Of a DNA stretch of 64,000 nucleotides, positions 1-10,259 are shown one piece after another. How positions within the stretch are numbered: the stretch's first letter is position 1; every line of letters starts with the position of its first letter. Both the position numbers and the translations under genes were made by a program. Source of the DNA: Brachycybe producta (lineage: Eukaryota > Arthropoda > Diplopoda > Playtdesmida > Andrognathidae). The notes under the pieces were generated by a model. That model ran no database searches, was not told the origin of the DNA, and saw only the letters and a list, made by a program, of their open reading frames with translations. The stretch is from positions 1,116,001-1,180,000 of the forward strand of contig JAUPFP010000045.1 of the NCBI GenBank assembly GCA_036925085.1. Reading direction: 5' to 3'.

Positions 1-469
1 GATGAAATGAATAACACGAAAATATTGGTTAATTAAAAGATTTTTTTTCGGTTTCATGAATAAAAATCATGCAAATGCAAAATCATTTTTCAACAGAAAA
101 AAACTTCAAAAGACCTCGTTTTCCAAATTCGCTTCGAGATATTTTATTTTTGTAAAGGTCATTTTGATAAAGGAAAAAACACTTAAATTTTTGGACGGGT
201 TTTTTTAAAATCTTACTCGTTCTTTCTACATTATTAAAAAGAGTAGGCGGAGCCAAGATGCAAATTTTAAATATTAAAAAAAAACGTTTTATAAATGTTT
301 TATATATGGTATTTGTATTATAGTACCATAAATATATTAGAAAATACGTTTTTAAAATTCTTTTAACACGAAAAAATATTCCTGTCTTTTGATTTCGTGT
401 TAAGCAGTTTTCACTGTACTTCAGTAAATTTAAAGTTTCTGTTCGAGTAAAACTTTTTTTTCCAATTAG
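1..469. other. Intron upstream of the PAIP1 exons
   Basis: AT-rich sequence with no coding match. It ends in a pyrimidine-rich tract and AG at 468-469, the acceptor of the first visible PAIP1 exon. The long minus-strand open frame across it (83-577) runs antisense through the exon and is not credible. Confidence 0.6.
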
Positions 470-937
470 AAACTGCAAGGAATTGCTAATAAAAGTGATC
501 GAGTTACGTGCCTCTGATTGGGGACGAGTTGCAGCTTCGCAACTCGCTAGAGAAGAACCGGTCAACTTAGAAAACATCGGAGTAAGAGACGAGAAAAGAC
601 ATTAAAGGGAAAAGCTTTCAACTTCTACGTCTTATTTCTTTTTAGATCGACCCTGTAATGTACGGTCCAGATGGACTACCTCTTTCCAAGGAAGAAGCTC
701 TCTTTTTGGAGAGTAACGCTCGGTATTTGTACGATGCAAACAGTGCCGAAGACGATGGAAACGATGCAGAGTATTATGGGTAATATTATATATGGTTATT
801 ATTATCAGTTAAGTAATTTTAATGTTGGTGTATATAACAAAAATCGTTTTAGTCGAAGTCAATCGTTATGGTCCACTTCTGACGGAATGGATGACGAAAT
901 GGCTGCTGCATTTGAGAAATTTCTTCTCGAGAGTTAG
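470..937 (+). CDS. PAIP1: PAIP1, last three coding exons (partial gene)
   Basis: Polyadenylate-binding protein-interacting protein 1 links PABP to the eIF4A/eIF3 machinery in the cytoplasm and stimulates translation. Three exons join in frame: 470-581, 646-779 and 853-937 (TAG), with clear AG and GT borders. The first ends the MIF4G-like domain with IELRASDWGRV, matching the vertebrate IELRSSNWGRV block. The second holds YGPDGLPLSKEEA, matching the Paip1 YTSDGVPF region, then an acidic stretch. The last ends in DDEMAAAFEKFLLES, matching the Paip1 C-terminus DDEMDPEIEEAYEKFCLES, the acidic PABP-binding PAM1 region. The protein stops at FLLES, without the basic tail seen in vertebrates. Introns are only 64 and 73 bp. 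The 5' part of the gene lies left of the window. The family assignment rests on remembered motif similarity, not on a search. Confidence 0.88.
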
Positions 938-2915
938 TCTCGTTAAACAGGGAGAGAGAAAAAACACACACACATAAAAAGTGATTCCTGGTGTCTGTGT
1001 TTGCTTTCTCTCCAAGAGTAAGATTTTACGGGAAAGAAACAAAAAAAAAACCAAGTTTTTCCACCATCTTGTGTGACGTTTTTTCGTGTTTCATGTTTGT
1101 TTTGTCCTTTATTTTGTTTTCCCACCTCATCGTTTCTCATCTCTCTCTCTCACTCTTATTCCTATACTTATTCTTAAAAAGAAACTTTAATTCTGTTGGT
1201 TTATAGGTCTCACAAGTAGCTCGTAGACGAGCTTCTTTTTTAATTTCTCAGCTCTCTCTCTTACTTTCTAATGTCTCGTACCTGCAAATCTCAAAAACGC
1301 CTCCTCATCCCTTCCCCCTCAAAAAAAAAAAAAGAATTTCATAGGGAAAAAAATTTTTTGAATGAGATTAATATATTATTCGATGGTGACGGTGATGATT
1401 GGTTATTACATAACTGGTTTGTGTTAAAATAACCTTGCACTACTAAAAAAAAAACTGCTTTCTCGGAAATTTATCGGAATATCGGAAATTTGTGATATTA
1501 TTTTATCCTCTCTTTTGGTTAAAATGCTCTTTTTTCTTATATTAGAATTAGACCGGGAGGTTTTTAGCCATAAATTTTGCTCCTAGTGCAAGAGTAACGA
1601 TTACTATGTTGTCAGCACGTGACCACACTCATAGTTATAGGAGGGAGAAAAGGAAAAGCATTTCTTAAAAGAAATCGAAAGTGTTTTCTAAACCTTTTTA
1701 CCTTTTAATGACGATCTGTTGGTAAATAATTGTTTAAAATGCTGATGATAATTGAAAACAAAAATGTTTTAAAACCGTCATAAAATCATTATTTTCAAAC
1801 AGATCGTGACTAAAAAGTAATCACTCGATTAATTTATTCATCTGTATTCTAAAACACTTAGCATTTTGCTTAAAATGTTCTTTTAAGAAGTTCTATACTT
1901 GTATCTGTAGATTCGCTCCTTGATAATGTTGTTTTCCTTGTACTACTCAATGAGCATGGCCACGTGCAAACATTTAACGTCATCTAGGAGTATTGTTTGT
2001 AATTAGGGCTAATAACGAACTTGTTGGTCCTCTCCTCCTTAACAATTACAAAAAAGAAACTCGTCCTTCCTTCGATACCACAAGAAAAACATCTCTGATA
2101 ATATTTAAAAGTCTTCCATAGGGAGAATAAAATTGCCAAAAAAAAAAAAAGGCACTATCGTACAAATAATCACGTTGAAAACATTTATGGTTTACTCTAA
2201 CACCTCTCTAACCCATTTTCTCTTCATAATTTCGTTGTTCGCTTTCACTCTTATCTCTCGGACACGGGAATGATAACTTGTGGCCCATCTACTTTTTCAA
2301 AGAGCGGGTGGGTTTTATAAGAAATAGCTAGGACAATATATTGATAATGTGGTAATTTTCTTTTGAAACGACCTTGGTACACACATGAGGCCCTTAAAAT
2401 TTTACTACAATGTACGAATTATTCCTGGTTACAGTTGTCACACTGTAAAGTGAAGCTTGTGATGTAAGAAAGGGGTTGACGAAAATTGTGTCCATTCTGT
2501 CTGATAGAGAAAGGTTTGTTGGATAATAATCTTGTTATCATCCCTTTTCATCAGACATAAACAAGCATAACTTTTTGGCCAATCCCTCTGACGTCACAAA
2601 ACTTTTGAGTTTTTCAGTGCGGCGACTATTATTGTATTTCTAGTCTCGTGTCTACTTAAGGTCATTCGAAAGGAAATGGCTCATATGACTGCAATGAACT
2701 ATTCATCGTGTTCGAGGCCGAATGTACTCGCTTTGAAAAGTTGATGGGTCAAAGTGTATTATTCAGTTAGTTGTCAGTTCGTTTCAGTTTTTTGGGGGGT
2801 TTGAAACGGGTTTCTGTTATTAGTTAGCTTAAAGAGCACTTAAAACGTAAAATGATAATTTGTAAAGAAACCAAGGAATAAAAGTCACGCCATTGAAAAC
2901 TAACTCAAAAATATT
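938..2915. other. PAIP1 3' flank and intergenic DNA
   Basis: This stretch begins with the presumed PAIP1 3' UTR, which is pyrimidine-rich with CT runs near 1140 and 1250. No AATAAA was seen close to the stop. The remainder is AT-rich and shows no exon, RNA gene or transposon end that I can support. Confidence 0.5.
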
Positions 2916-2921
2916 TTTATT
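2916..2921 (-). terminator. Poly(A) signal of DNAJC21
   Basis: The minus strand reads AATAAA about 30 nt downstream of the DNAJC21 stop codon, the only canonical poly(A) hexamer near it. This implies a very short 3' UTR. Confidence 0.6.
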
Positions 2922-2951
2922 TTAAATTAAATTATACATTCGATATCATCA

Positions 2952-5900
2952 TCATATCCTTCTGTTCCTTTTGCCTTTAGCCGAAGTTGCGCCTTTATCG
3001 TTCGTCGTCGTCGTCGTTGTATTAAGAGCCACCGCGTGTCCTGTTTTCTTCAAGTGGTCAAATAACTTATTACGAGACGAAAACGTAGTCCCACAAATGG
3101 AACAGTTCAGATTCGGATCTCTGTTCACATTGGGAGTTGAAATTTTTGAAGTTGTCGTGGCTTTAACTTTCTTTTTTGCTTTTTTTACGTTTGTTTTAAC
3201 TTCACTGAAAACAGAAACAGAGAGAGGTAGGTTTATTTTGTTATGTAAATTGTAGTCAAAAGGGAATCACTCAGTTAATTACTTAATAATCTTTGGCCGA
3301 ACATCTTCGTTTTCTGGCTGAACTTCTGTGATTGGCTCTTCTTGTGTTGATATTTCTGCTGTTCCTACTGCTTCCGTTGTCGGTAAAATATCGTCAAATG
3401 CTGCGGAGATGACGACGTTCTTCTTCTTTTTCTTTTTCGTTCTGTCAAAAATGATATCGTTAGTGTGGTTTTAAAGTGTAAACGCCTCTCGAACTTTAAT
3501 TATTCTATCTTTCAGGTGCAAAATGAAGAGAAAATTGAAAGTGTTTTAAAAACTAGAAGGGTAGCTCAATCACTTAAGGGTATTGTCACGTTGATACCTG
3601 TCAAAATAAGCTTTTTATGTCAGTTTGAAAATGACCCGACTTTTAGCAAACGATATTTTTTAAAATTTTTGTCTATAAAAAGTTTATTTTAAAAGCACGA
3701 AAGTAGGAGTAAGTGTTTTAGCTACCGTTCTAGTTTCTAACACTTTCAATTTCTCTTCTGAAACTACAGAATAATTGGAGTTTGTAAGTCATTTGTTTGT
3801 AAATTATTTTTTTAACTTACTTGTCTTTTTTAATTTTTACATCTAAATTGAGATCTTCATCAGAGATGTGGATGTCGTCTTCGTTAGAATCTAAAGAACC
3901 GACGGAGTTGATGTCACGAAGAGAATCCAAATCTAACACATCGGCGTCTTCCGTAGCGCCATTGTGATCTGCAAAGTTATCTTCCTCCTCTTGCATAATT
4001 TCCTTCAAGACTGCGGCATTCTCTTTATGCTTTTTTGAATTCTCGTGATTTTCGAACCTTTTTTTTTTCATAAAATAATTACTCTTGATGAAACTGTTCG
4101 AATTTTGAGATGGGGTTTCGTTACGCTTTTTCAGTCCTGAAGTATTTGTTGCAAGCAATGCAGTACAAACTTTCCATTTTGTCCTCATCGGTATCTGATC
4201 CCGATCGAGATGTAGTTTCGCTTTCTTCACCGAATTGCTCGGCTAGATTAGACTCGATCGCCTTCAGTTCTTTTTCAAGTTTTGACATTGACGTCCACTC
4301 GGATTCTTTATATTCTGCGATTTGTCTTAAAAGTACAAGTTAAACGATTTTTATTGTTCAAAATTGATCGTTATCTGTTTTGAAGTATTAAATGTCTCGT
4401 CTATTCTACGTATATTTGGAGCAACGTTAAGAAAAATATCAACGGATTTTTAGAAACAAAAAGAGTACATGATTAATTAAGGTCACATTTTTAAGTTATC
4501 TTTTTATGCTCTTGAATGACCGAATACCGAGAGTCCCCCCCCCCACTTTGTTTTCATTTTATATCCAAACCTTTCTCTTCCTTCAAGTCTCTTCCTTCGA
4601 TTCTCTTCTGCTTTTAAAGCATTTTGAGCCGCTTTTTCTTCTAGTTTTTTCTGAAATCACAGTCCAAACATGTGATTAAAAATGCTGTATTGCTATTTAT
4701 AAGAAATTATATTAAATCTCACTCTGTGCGCTTGAACCCTCTTGTCTCGTTTACGAACAAACCCGACCAAAGTTCGAACTTCCTCGTTTCTCTTTTTTCG
4801 TTCCGCATCTCGTAACTTCTTGTTATCTTTTTCCATCAACTTAAGGATTTTACGATTCGGAGCTGTCGTGATGTCGTATTTATCGATCCAAACGTAAGTC
4901 TTTGAAGTACAGTAACTTTGCCAATAAGCGTAGAATTCGTGAACGACCTTTAATTAAAAAAGAAAAGCTAATCTCGCAATTTTTGAAAATATCTCTCGTA
5001 TTTATGAGATACTTCATCGTAGGGACTGTCTGAACGTCCGAAAGATGGGATCTCGAAGTCGCTTTCTTTCTCATCCATGAATTCCGCATCTTCGGCCGCG
5101 ATTTTGTTGAAGACCTCGCGATACACGGCATAAAAACCCTTTATAACGAAACAGAAAAACGGATTTTAAATATTATATATATATATATTATTTTCTTTAA
5201 AAGATACGGCTTGTATATTACTCTGTCGTCGTCCTCGTAACCGGTGTAACAAGAAGAGTTGAAGAACTGAAACAAGTCGACGCTTTCATCCTGGTAATCA
5301 CTATTTTTTCCTAGTAAACGAGTTAAGAAAAAGACGTTAAGGTGGTTTTAAATTGAAAGTGTTTTAGAAACTAGAAAGGTGTGGCTTTCTAGCTTCATCA
5401 CATAGATATTTTCATGTTAAGATATTTTATAGATATTTTCATGTTAATTTTCATCTTTTAAAATAAGCTTTTTATGTTTTTTTTATGAAAGTCACCCAAC
5501 ATTTATCTGTCCAGCATTTGTCTGTAAAAAGTTTATTTTGAAAAATATAAACATGAAACTATTAAGTGATTCGACTATCGTTCTAGTTTCTAACACTTAA
5601 TTTCTCGTTAGAATGTGTTTTAGAAACTGGAAGGGTTGCTTAATCATTTCATTGCTTGATATTTTTTCAAAATAAATGTTTTATATCATTTTATACAGAG
5701 GTGGGACGAATCCTAAATTTTCTCGAATTCAAATCCTAAAAGGTTCTCGAATCTTTTGAATCTCGAATCCTTCATATATATAAGAATCCTATATTATTCA
5801 TTAAGAAGATACAAATAAATGGAATAATATTAAATATTAAATTAATAATAAAAAACAGTGTGGCACTATAGGATCGCTACATAGTGATCCATTGGTGATC

Positions 5901-6729
5901 CGGGTATACCACCAAAAGTGCAACAATCGCCGTTTTTTTTTGTTAGTCTACGCTTCTATTGGACGTCAATGGAGTTACAACTAATTTTACGTAAGTTTTT
6001 CACAGTTTTTTTTAGGTTATAATTCGAAAGACGAAAAAAATGCTAAGATTCGAGTTTTTGAATCTGGAATATTTTTCAAGATTCGAGGATTCGAATGTCC
6101 CATCCCTAATTTTATATTTATTTTTGTTTAAATTTTCATGACTGCAATGCAGGTTATTTTTTGTAGTCATTATATATTGATAATGCATTTAACAACACTT
6201 GGATTAAGCTTAGGGTCCCTCTGCCATAAGCAAACCGCGCGGCTGCTTGCAGAGTATTCTTTGTAAATTGTGTCTATGGAGTCAAGAAGCACGTGCACGT
6301 ATGCATGCTGGAGTGTGTCTATAGGCTCTTAAAAAGTGTTTTAGAAACTAGAAGGGTAGCTGAATTACAAATAAGTTGAGGCGTTGAGTAGAAACAAAAT
6401 TAAATATACAAATACAATATAAAAAATACAATATACCCTTAAGAATGGCATCTCTGTGTTTGTCGTACCAAGCTCTTTCTTGTGGATCACTTAATACTTC
6501 ATAAGCTTGTTGAATCTCTCTGAATTTTGACGTCGCTTCTTCAACATTCTCAGGATTTTTATCTGTTTTTTATTTTCAAATTTTTCATTCATTAACGTGT
6601 TTGTATTTTAATTGCCAATATATAATACTTACCTGGATGGTATTGTAATGCAAGTTTTCTGTATATTTTTTTTAGTTCTTCATTATTCACATCATATTTA
6701 ACTCCAATAACTTCATAATGACACTTCAT
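2952..6729 (-). CDS. DNAJC21: DnaJ homolog subfamily C member 21 (Jjj1 orthologue), complete
   Basis: J-domain cochaperone of Hsp70 acting in maturation and recycling of 60S ribosome biogenesis factors. Ten exons join in frame to 530 aa, close to the human length: 6633-6729, 6437-6562, 5222-5310, 5013-5138, 4723-4947, 4571-4650, 4125-4325, 3821-4057, 3283-3441, 2952-3204. Residues 1-70 form the J domain with HPD at 31-33, the D split by intron 1. A conserved middle region ([22 protein letters not shown]) and a charged helix follow. The first zinc finger is C303-x2-C306-x12-H319-x5-H325, within the family motif [10 protein letters not shown]. The second is C481-x2-C484-x12-H497-x5-H503, in the signature [15 protein letters not shown]. 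Acidic and lysine-rich linkers lie between the fingers. Weak points: the exon 6 donor (GTTTGG), and the exon 8 acceptor, which follows an A-run instead of a pyrimidine tract. Several introns carry transposon copies. Confidence 0.95.
3520..3768. mobile_element. MITE B copy in a DNAJC21 intron
   Basis: About 250 bp with long imperfect terminal inverted repeats. The left end reads GAAAGTGTTTTAAAAACTAG and the right end is the reverse complement (CTAGTTTCTAACACTTTC). Inner halves are also inverted (ATAAGCTTTTTATGTCAG / CTATAAAAAGTTTATTTT). The same pattern recurs at least eight more times in the window. It lies in the intron between DNAJC21 exons 8 and 9. No transposase is present, so it is non-autonomous. 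Confidence 0.75.
5348..5690. mobile_element. MITE B copy plus a second partial copy, in a DNAJC21 intron
   Basis: The left end AAAGTGTTTTAGAAACTAG and the inverted right end TCTAGTTTCTAACACTTA near 5600 delimit one diverged copy. A second left end, TGTGTTTTAGAAACTGG, follows at about 5620 and runs to the hAT-like element at 5696. A further isolated end lies at about 6333-6362. All are in the 1.1-kb intron between exons 2 and 3. Confidence 0.6.
5696..6108. mobile_element. hAT-like MITE with 8-bp target duplication
   Basis: 413 bp, starting CAGAGGTGGGACGAATCC and ending in the inverted GGATTCGAATGTCCCATCCC plus TA. It is flanked by a perfect 8-bp direct repeat ATTTTATA (5688-5695 and 6109-6116). 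Eight-base duplications and a C/TAGNG start are typical of hAT elements. A second copy lies at 47294-47747. There is no transposase. It sits in a DNAJC21 intron. Confidence 0.8.
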
Positions 6730-7567
6730 TTTTATAGAGAAAAAGAAATATTATAAAACTAAAACCCCTGTTTTTTTGGATTGATTTTGAATGCCACCTA
6801 TACTAGAGCTTGCGTGAGCAGACAATGCACGTTTTGAAGCAGAAGGCGTGGCTTAATATATTTAAAGTATAAAGAATTGAGGTGTACTAGTATGGTGTTT
6901 ATCATACGTTGTTAGTGTTAATAGGCGCCATATTAGTACACGGTGTAGCTTCAATAATTTGACGCATTATTCAAAGTTACTGGCTATTGTGTTAAAAATT
7001 AATCATAAATTTGTATGATATTTTAATCAGATTTAGTCAAATATTATTTTACAGGTCGACTCAGCTATTTTAGTAGGTTTTTTTGTAGAAAAAATATATT
7101 ATTTATTTATATATTTACATATAAATTTGTGTTGTAATGTTTTTTTTTTTTATTGTCAGCTTGACGGCTGCCGCCGAGTTGAAAAACAATTTGAGTCACT
7201 AATAGTGATTAGTATCGATTTGATACATCGATACGTGTGTCATTGATTTACAAACACTATATGTCTAGCTGTTAAAAATGTCTATAAAAATCATTTTTTA
7301 TTTTTGAAAGTAAAAATTGAATTTTTGTCAGGTAATTTTGCAAAGCAGTCACGTATTTTATGCAAAAACAAAATCTTCAAAAATATCGATACAGGCATAT
7401 AGCTATTTTAAGGCTGGTAACACACGATCAATTATAGCTTGTTAATCCTGAACAGTATTTCTTAATTTTCTCTCAAAGTAAACATCGATTAGCAATAAAA
7501 GCCTAATTGAATAGATTTTAATTATTAATAAAATCCACCACATATGCAGTTAATTTTAGCTATAAGT
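6730..7567. other. DNAJC21 upstream region
   Basis: This holds the presumed 5' UTR and promoter of the minus-strand DNAJC21 (start codon 6727-6729). It is AT-rich with no clear TATA box or further exon, and ends at the left tip of the giant palindrome. Confidence 0.45.
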
Positions 7568-7597
7568 TATGGAAGCCCGTTTGGGGCATTTCGCACA

Positions 7598-7775
7598 ATA
7601 ATTTACGTTCAATAATATTGCGTGCGCGCTCAATAATATTGTGCACACGCACAATAATATTGCGCACACACACAAATATTGTGCACACACGCTCAATAAT
7701 ATTGTGCACACACACGCAATAATATTGCGCGCACGTTCAATATTATTGTGCACACACGCTCAATAATACAACGCT
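7598..7775. repeat. Left-tip minisatellite with alternating purine-pyrimidine tracts
   Basis: Units of about 20-25 bp built on CAATAATATTGTGCACACACG are repeated about eight times, with stretches such as GCGCACACACAC. This tract forms the outer end of the left palindrome arm. Confidence 0.8.
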
Positions 7776-8489
7776 CTTTATAATGTCGTTTATGCAAGGA
7801 TACTACATAATAGCTTAGACTATCACCTTAGAAGAAGAATAGCATTTATTGCTCACTTCTCTTTGGTTGTTGAAAGTAATTGTAACTCATACTACTTGAG
7901 TTACTTTTTTTTTCACAAAAAATGAGCAGAAATTATAAAATCGAAAAGGAGCAAAAGTTATTTTTATGAGTTTCGACATTCCAATCACTTTCATATCAAA
8001 CTCAGTAAAAGCAAAGATCACAATAGTTAATTACAGCTGCAATTTATTTTTCAAAATGCAAAATTTAATTGCTTTGTATAACGATAAAAACAATTTTTTT
8101 TTTCTGAAAATATATTCGTAATTATATATTAATTAATTATGCTTATAATTTAGGCAGAATTAAGAAGAAGAAAATAAGTAATAATTAGGATGTGTAGCTG
8201 CATATCTTTAAAACAAAGTCTCGTTTAAATTTGCTTTTGTTGTCTCTCTCGTAGTTTATAAATATTAGTTTAAAAAAAGAAATCCCTGTTAATTACCCTG
8301 TGATATATTTATTCTGCTAATTAGATTTGTGTTTAACGCGGACAAAAAAAATGCAAATTTGAAATATTTTTCAAGTAGGATTTTAAAATTGAAAAACGGT
8401 TTTTTAACGTTTTTTCTCCCGGTTCGAAGTCACATAATAATTAATTGAAAAATAATTTCGCGAGCTAACCTTCTAAAAAGAAAACATTG

Positions 8490-9075
8490 TGAAGCCAGTA
8501 GATTAATGCACGTGCTAATTTGTGTGTGATTGTTCTAAGTCGTTTTTAATGGGAGTTCTTCAAATGTTTGGGTGACGGTTTTTTTGGTCCTATGGGAATT
8601 AACATGGAGTTAAAAAACGTAAGATTTTAAATGTTATTTAAAAATAGAAAGCCCTTTTAAAATTTAGAAAAAGGAATAATCCTGAAGGCAATAAACACAT
8701 GTAAGTACGTGCTAATTTTTCTGATTGCTCTAAATCATTTTTAATGAGAGTTCTCTTAACTTTTGTTGGACGGTGTTTTAGTCCTATGGGACTTAACATG
8801 GAGTTTAAAAACGTACGATTTTAAACGTTATTAAAAAATAGAAGGACCTTTTCAAAATTTATAAAAAAGAAACATCGTGAAGCCAATACATGAATATATG
8901 TGCTAATTATTTTGTTATTGTTCTAAATCAGTTTTAACGAGAGTTTTTCAAATGTTTGTGGGACGGTTTTTGATCCTATGGGATTTAACATGGGGTTGAA
9001 AAAACGAGCGACTTTGAACCTTGTTTAAAAATAGAAGGACCTTTTCAAAAATTATATAAATCGAGCACGTGAAGA
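8490..9075. repeat. Three-unit tandem repeat in the left arm
   Basis: Three diverged units of roughly 190-200 bp each contain CCTATGGG(A/G)(A/T)TTAACATGG, a run like AAAAATAGAA, and GTGCTAATT. The repeat was already diverged before the palindrome formed, because each unit matches its mirror partner better than its neighbours. Confidence 0.75.
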
Positions 9076-9194
9076 ACAATACTTTTTATTGCATTTTGTG
9101 CTTTACTGTATTTGAATTGAGCGATTGTGAGGTGATTTCTTGCAGTTTTAGTAACACCATATAAGCCTCGTTGTCGTCTGCTCAAAACAACAAG

Positions 9195-9223
9195 ATGGAC
9201 GACGTGTATCTAGGCTCTTATGG
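9195..9223 (+). CDS. Candidate first coding exon (MDDVYLGSY), orphan
   Basis: An ATG after CAACAAG opens nine codons and is followed by a good donor (GG then GTAAGC at 9224). No matching downstream exon was found. The only spliceable exons downstream on this strand belong to the MIC26/27-like gene, which has its own start. It could be an alternative 5' exon, a relic, or chance. A mirror copy lies at 12539-12567 on the minus strand. Confidence 0.25.
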
Positions 9224-9342
9224 GTAAGCACAGAGGGGGAAAAAGCGGGAATAAACGGCCGTGTTTGCAAGGCCGTCTTTAGAATTATAAATTAACGACC
9301 CTATTTGCAACAACCATAAGTTTTAACATTATAGGCTATGAA

Positions 9343-9421
9343 TTGGCTGAGTGGCGTAATGGTAAAGTCTCGGCCTTCAGAACCTGTGGTCCGTGGTTCG
9401 ATTCTCTGTTGGGACTGTTAA
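9343..9421 (+). repeat. tRNA-like promoter module (SINE fragment)
   Basis: An A-box-like TGGCGTAATGG is followed by a B box GGTTCGATTCT at normal spacing. The acceptor and T stems do not pair properly, so this is a tRNA-derived SINE head or a decayed tRNA, not a working tRNA gene. Mirror copy at 12341-12419. Confidence 0.55.
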
Positions 9422-9569
9422 TTTTTAATTATTTAATTTAAATTGTTAATAACCATTATATCGATTTAAAAATATCGAAAAAATATCGATTTAAAATCGA
9501 TTTAAAAAAATAAATTTCATCATAGTATGAATATAAATATAAGTTTTAAACATATGGTATATGTAGATG

Positions 9570-9968
9570 CCTGAATAGTGCAATTGGTTAGAGCACCTGA
9601 CTATGAACCTTGGGGTAACTTAAGGTCATGTGTTCGAATCCAGGACGTGTCTTTTTCATGCATATGTCTACCAGAGTTGATCTGCTCTGCTGCAATGTTT
9701 CAATTGAATGAATATGTCGTCATATTCAATCCTTCTCTGTGGGGATGTGCTGCGGTACATGGTCCGGTGTAGGTTGGTGGTTCCCAACCTCTCAGTAAGA
9801 GGCCTTAAGAGGCTGCGCTGCCCACCAGAGTTGGTTGAGTTGGTTGAAAGTGTCGGAAAGATACGACGGGAGAAGATGTGACAGGGAGTCCAGTGGGTTT
9901 CGAGCCCTCGGTCAGAGGCTACCATACTGTTGCAATATCTCCCTGATATCTCCCAAGTACACATGAAA
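9570..9968 (+). repeat. tRNA-derived SINE
   Basis: The head has a proper D arm (GTGC, loop AATTGGTTAGA, GCAC) and a B box GTTCGAATCC. The anticodon and T stems are degenerate. A GC-richer body of about 310 bp follows, unlike the flanks. The open frames here (9578-9772, 9668-9964) are products of this base composition. Mirror copy at 11794-12192. Confidence 0.6.
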
Positions 9969-10259
9969 ACTATATGATTGCATTGAAATTCGGGTTGGAG
10001 CTGGGTCCTTAGTAGATCGACTGTTGGCTTTTGAAAATAATTTTAAATTAATAATTTTTTAATTATTTTTTAATTTTATTTTGAGCAAAGGGGAAATTGC
10101 AGCTGATAAAACTTCGAGTGGCGACGGAATCCTTCTTTAAAGGCGCCAAATTTGACAATTGCCTTTCGAGTTAATAATAGACGCTGGAAGTAGTTCACCG
10201 AACTTGCCACTAGGGTTGCTATTCGGCTATTTGGTTCTAACTTCAGGGGGCCTAATATT

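Noticed and set aside
83..577. 164-codon minus-strand frame at the left edge
   Set aside because: It runs antisense through a PAIP1 exon and AT-rich intron, and shows no domain, splice context or base bias of its own.
4110..4343. 77-codon plus-strand frame
   Set aside because: Antisense to DNAJC21 exon 7, which has strong family motifs on the other strand.
9343..9660. Two tRNA genes on the plus strand
   Set aside because: A and B boxes are present but the acceptor, anticodon and T stems do not pair, so these are tRNA-derived SINE heads.
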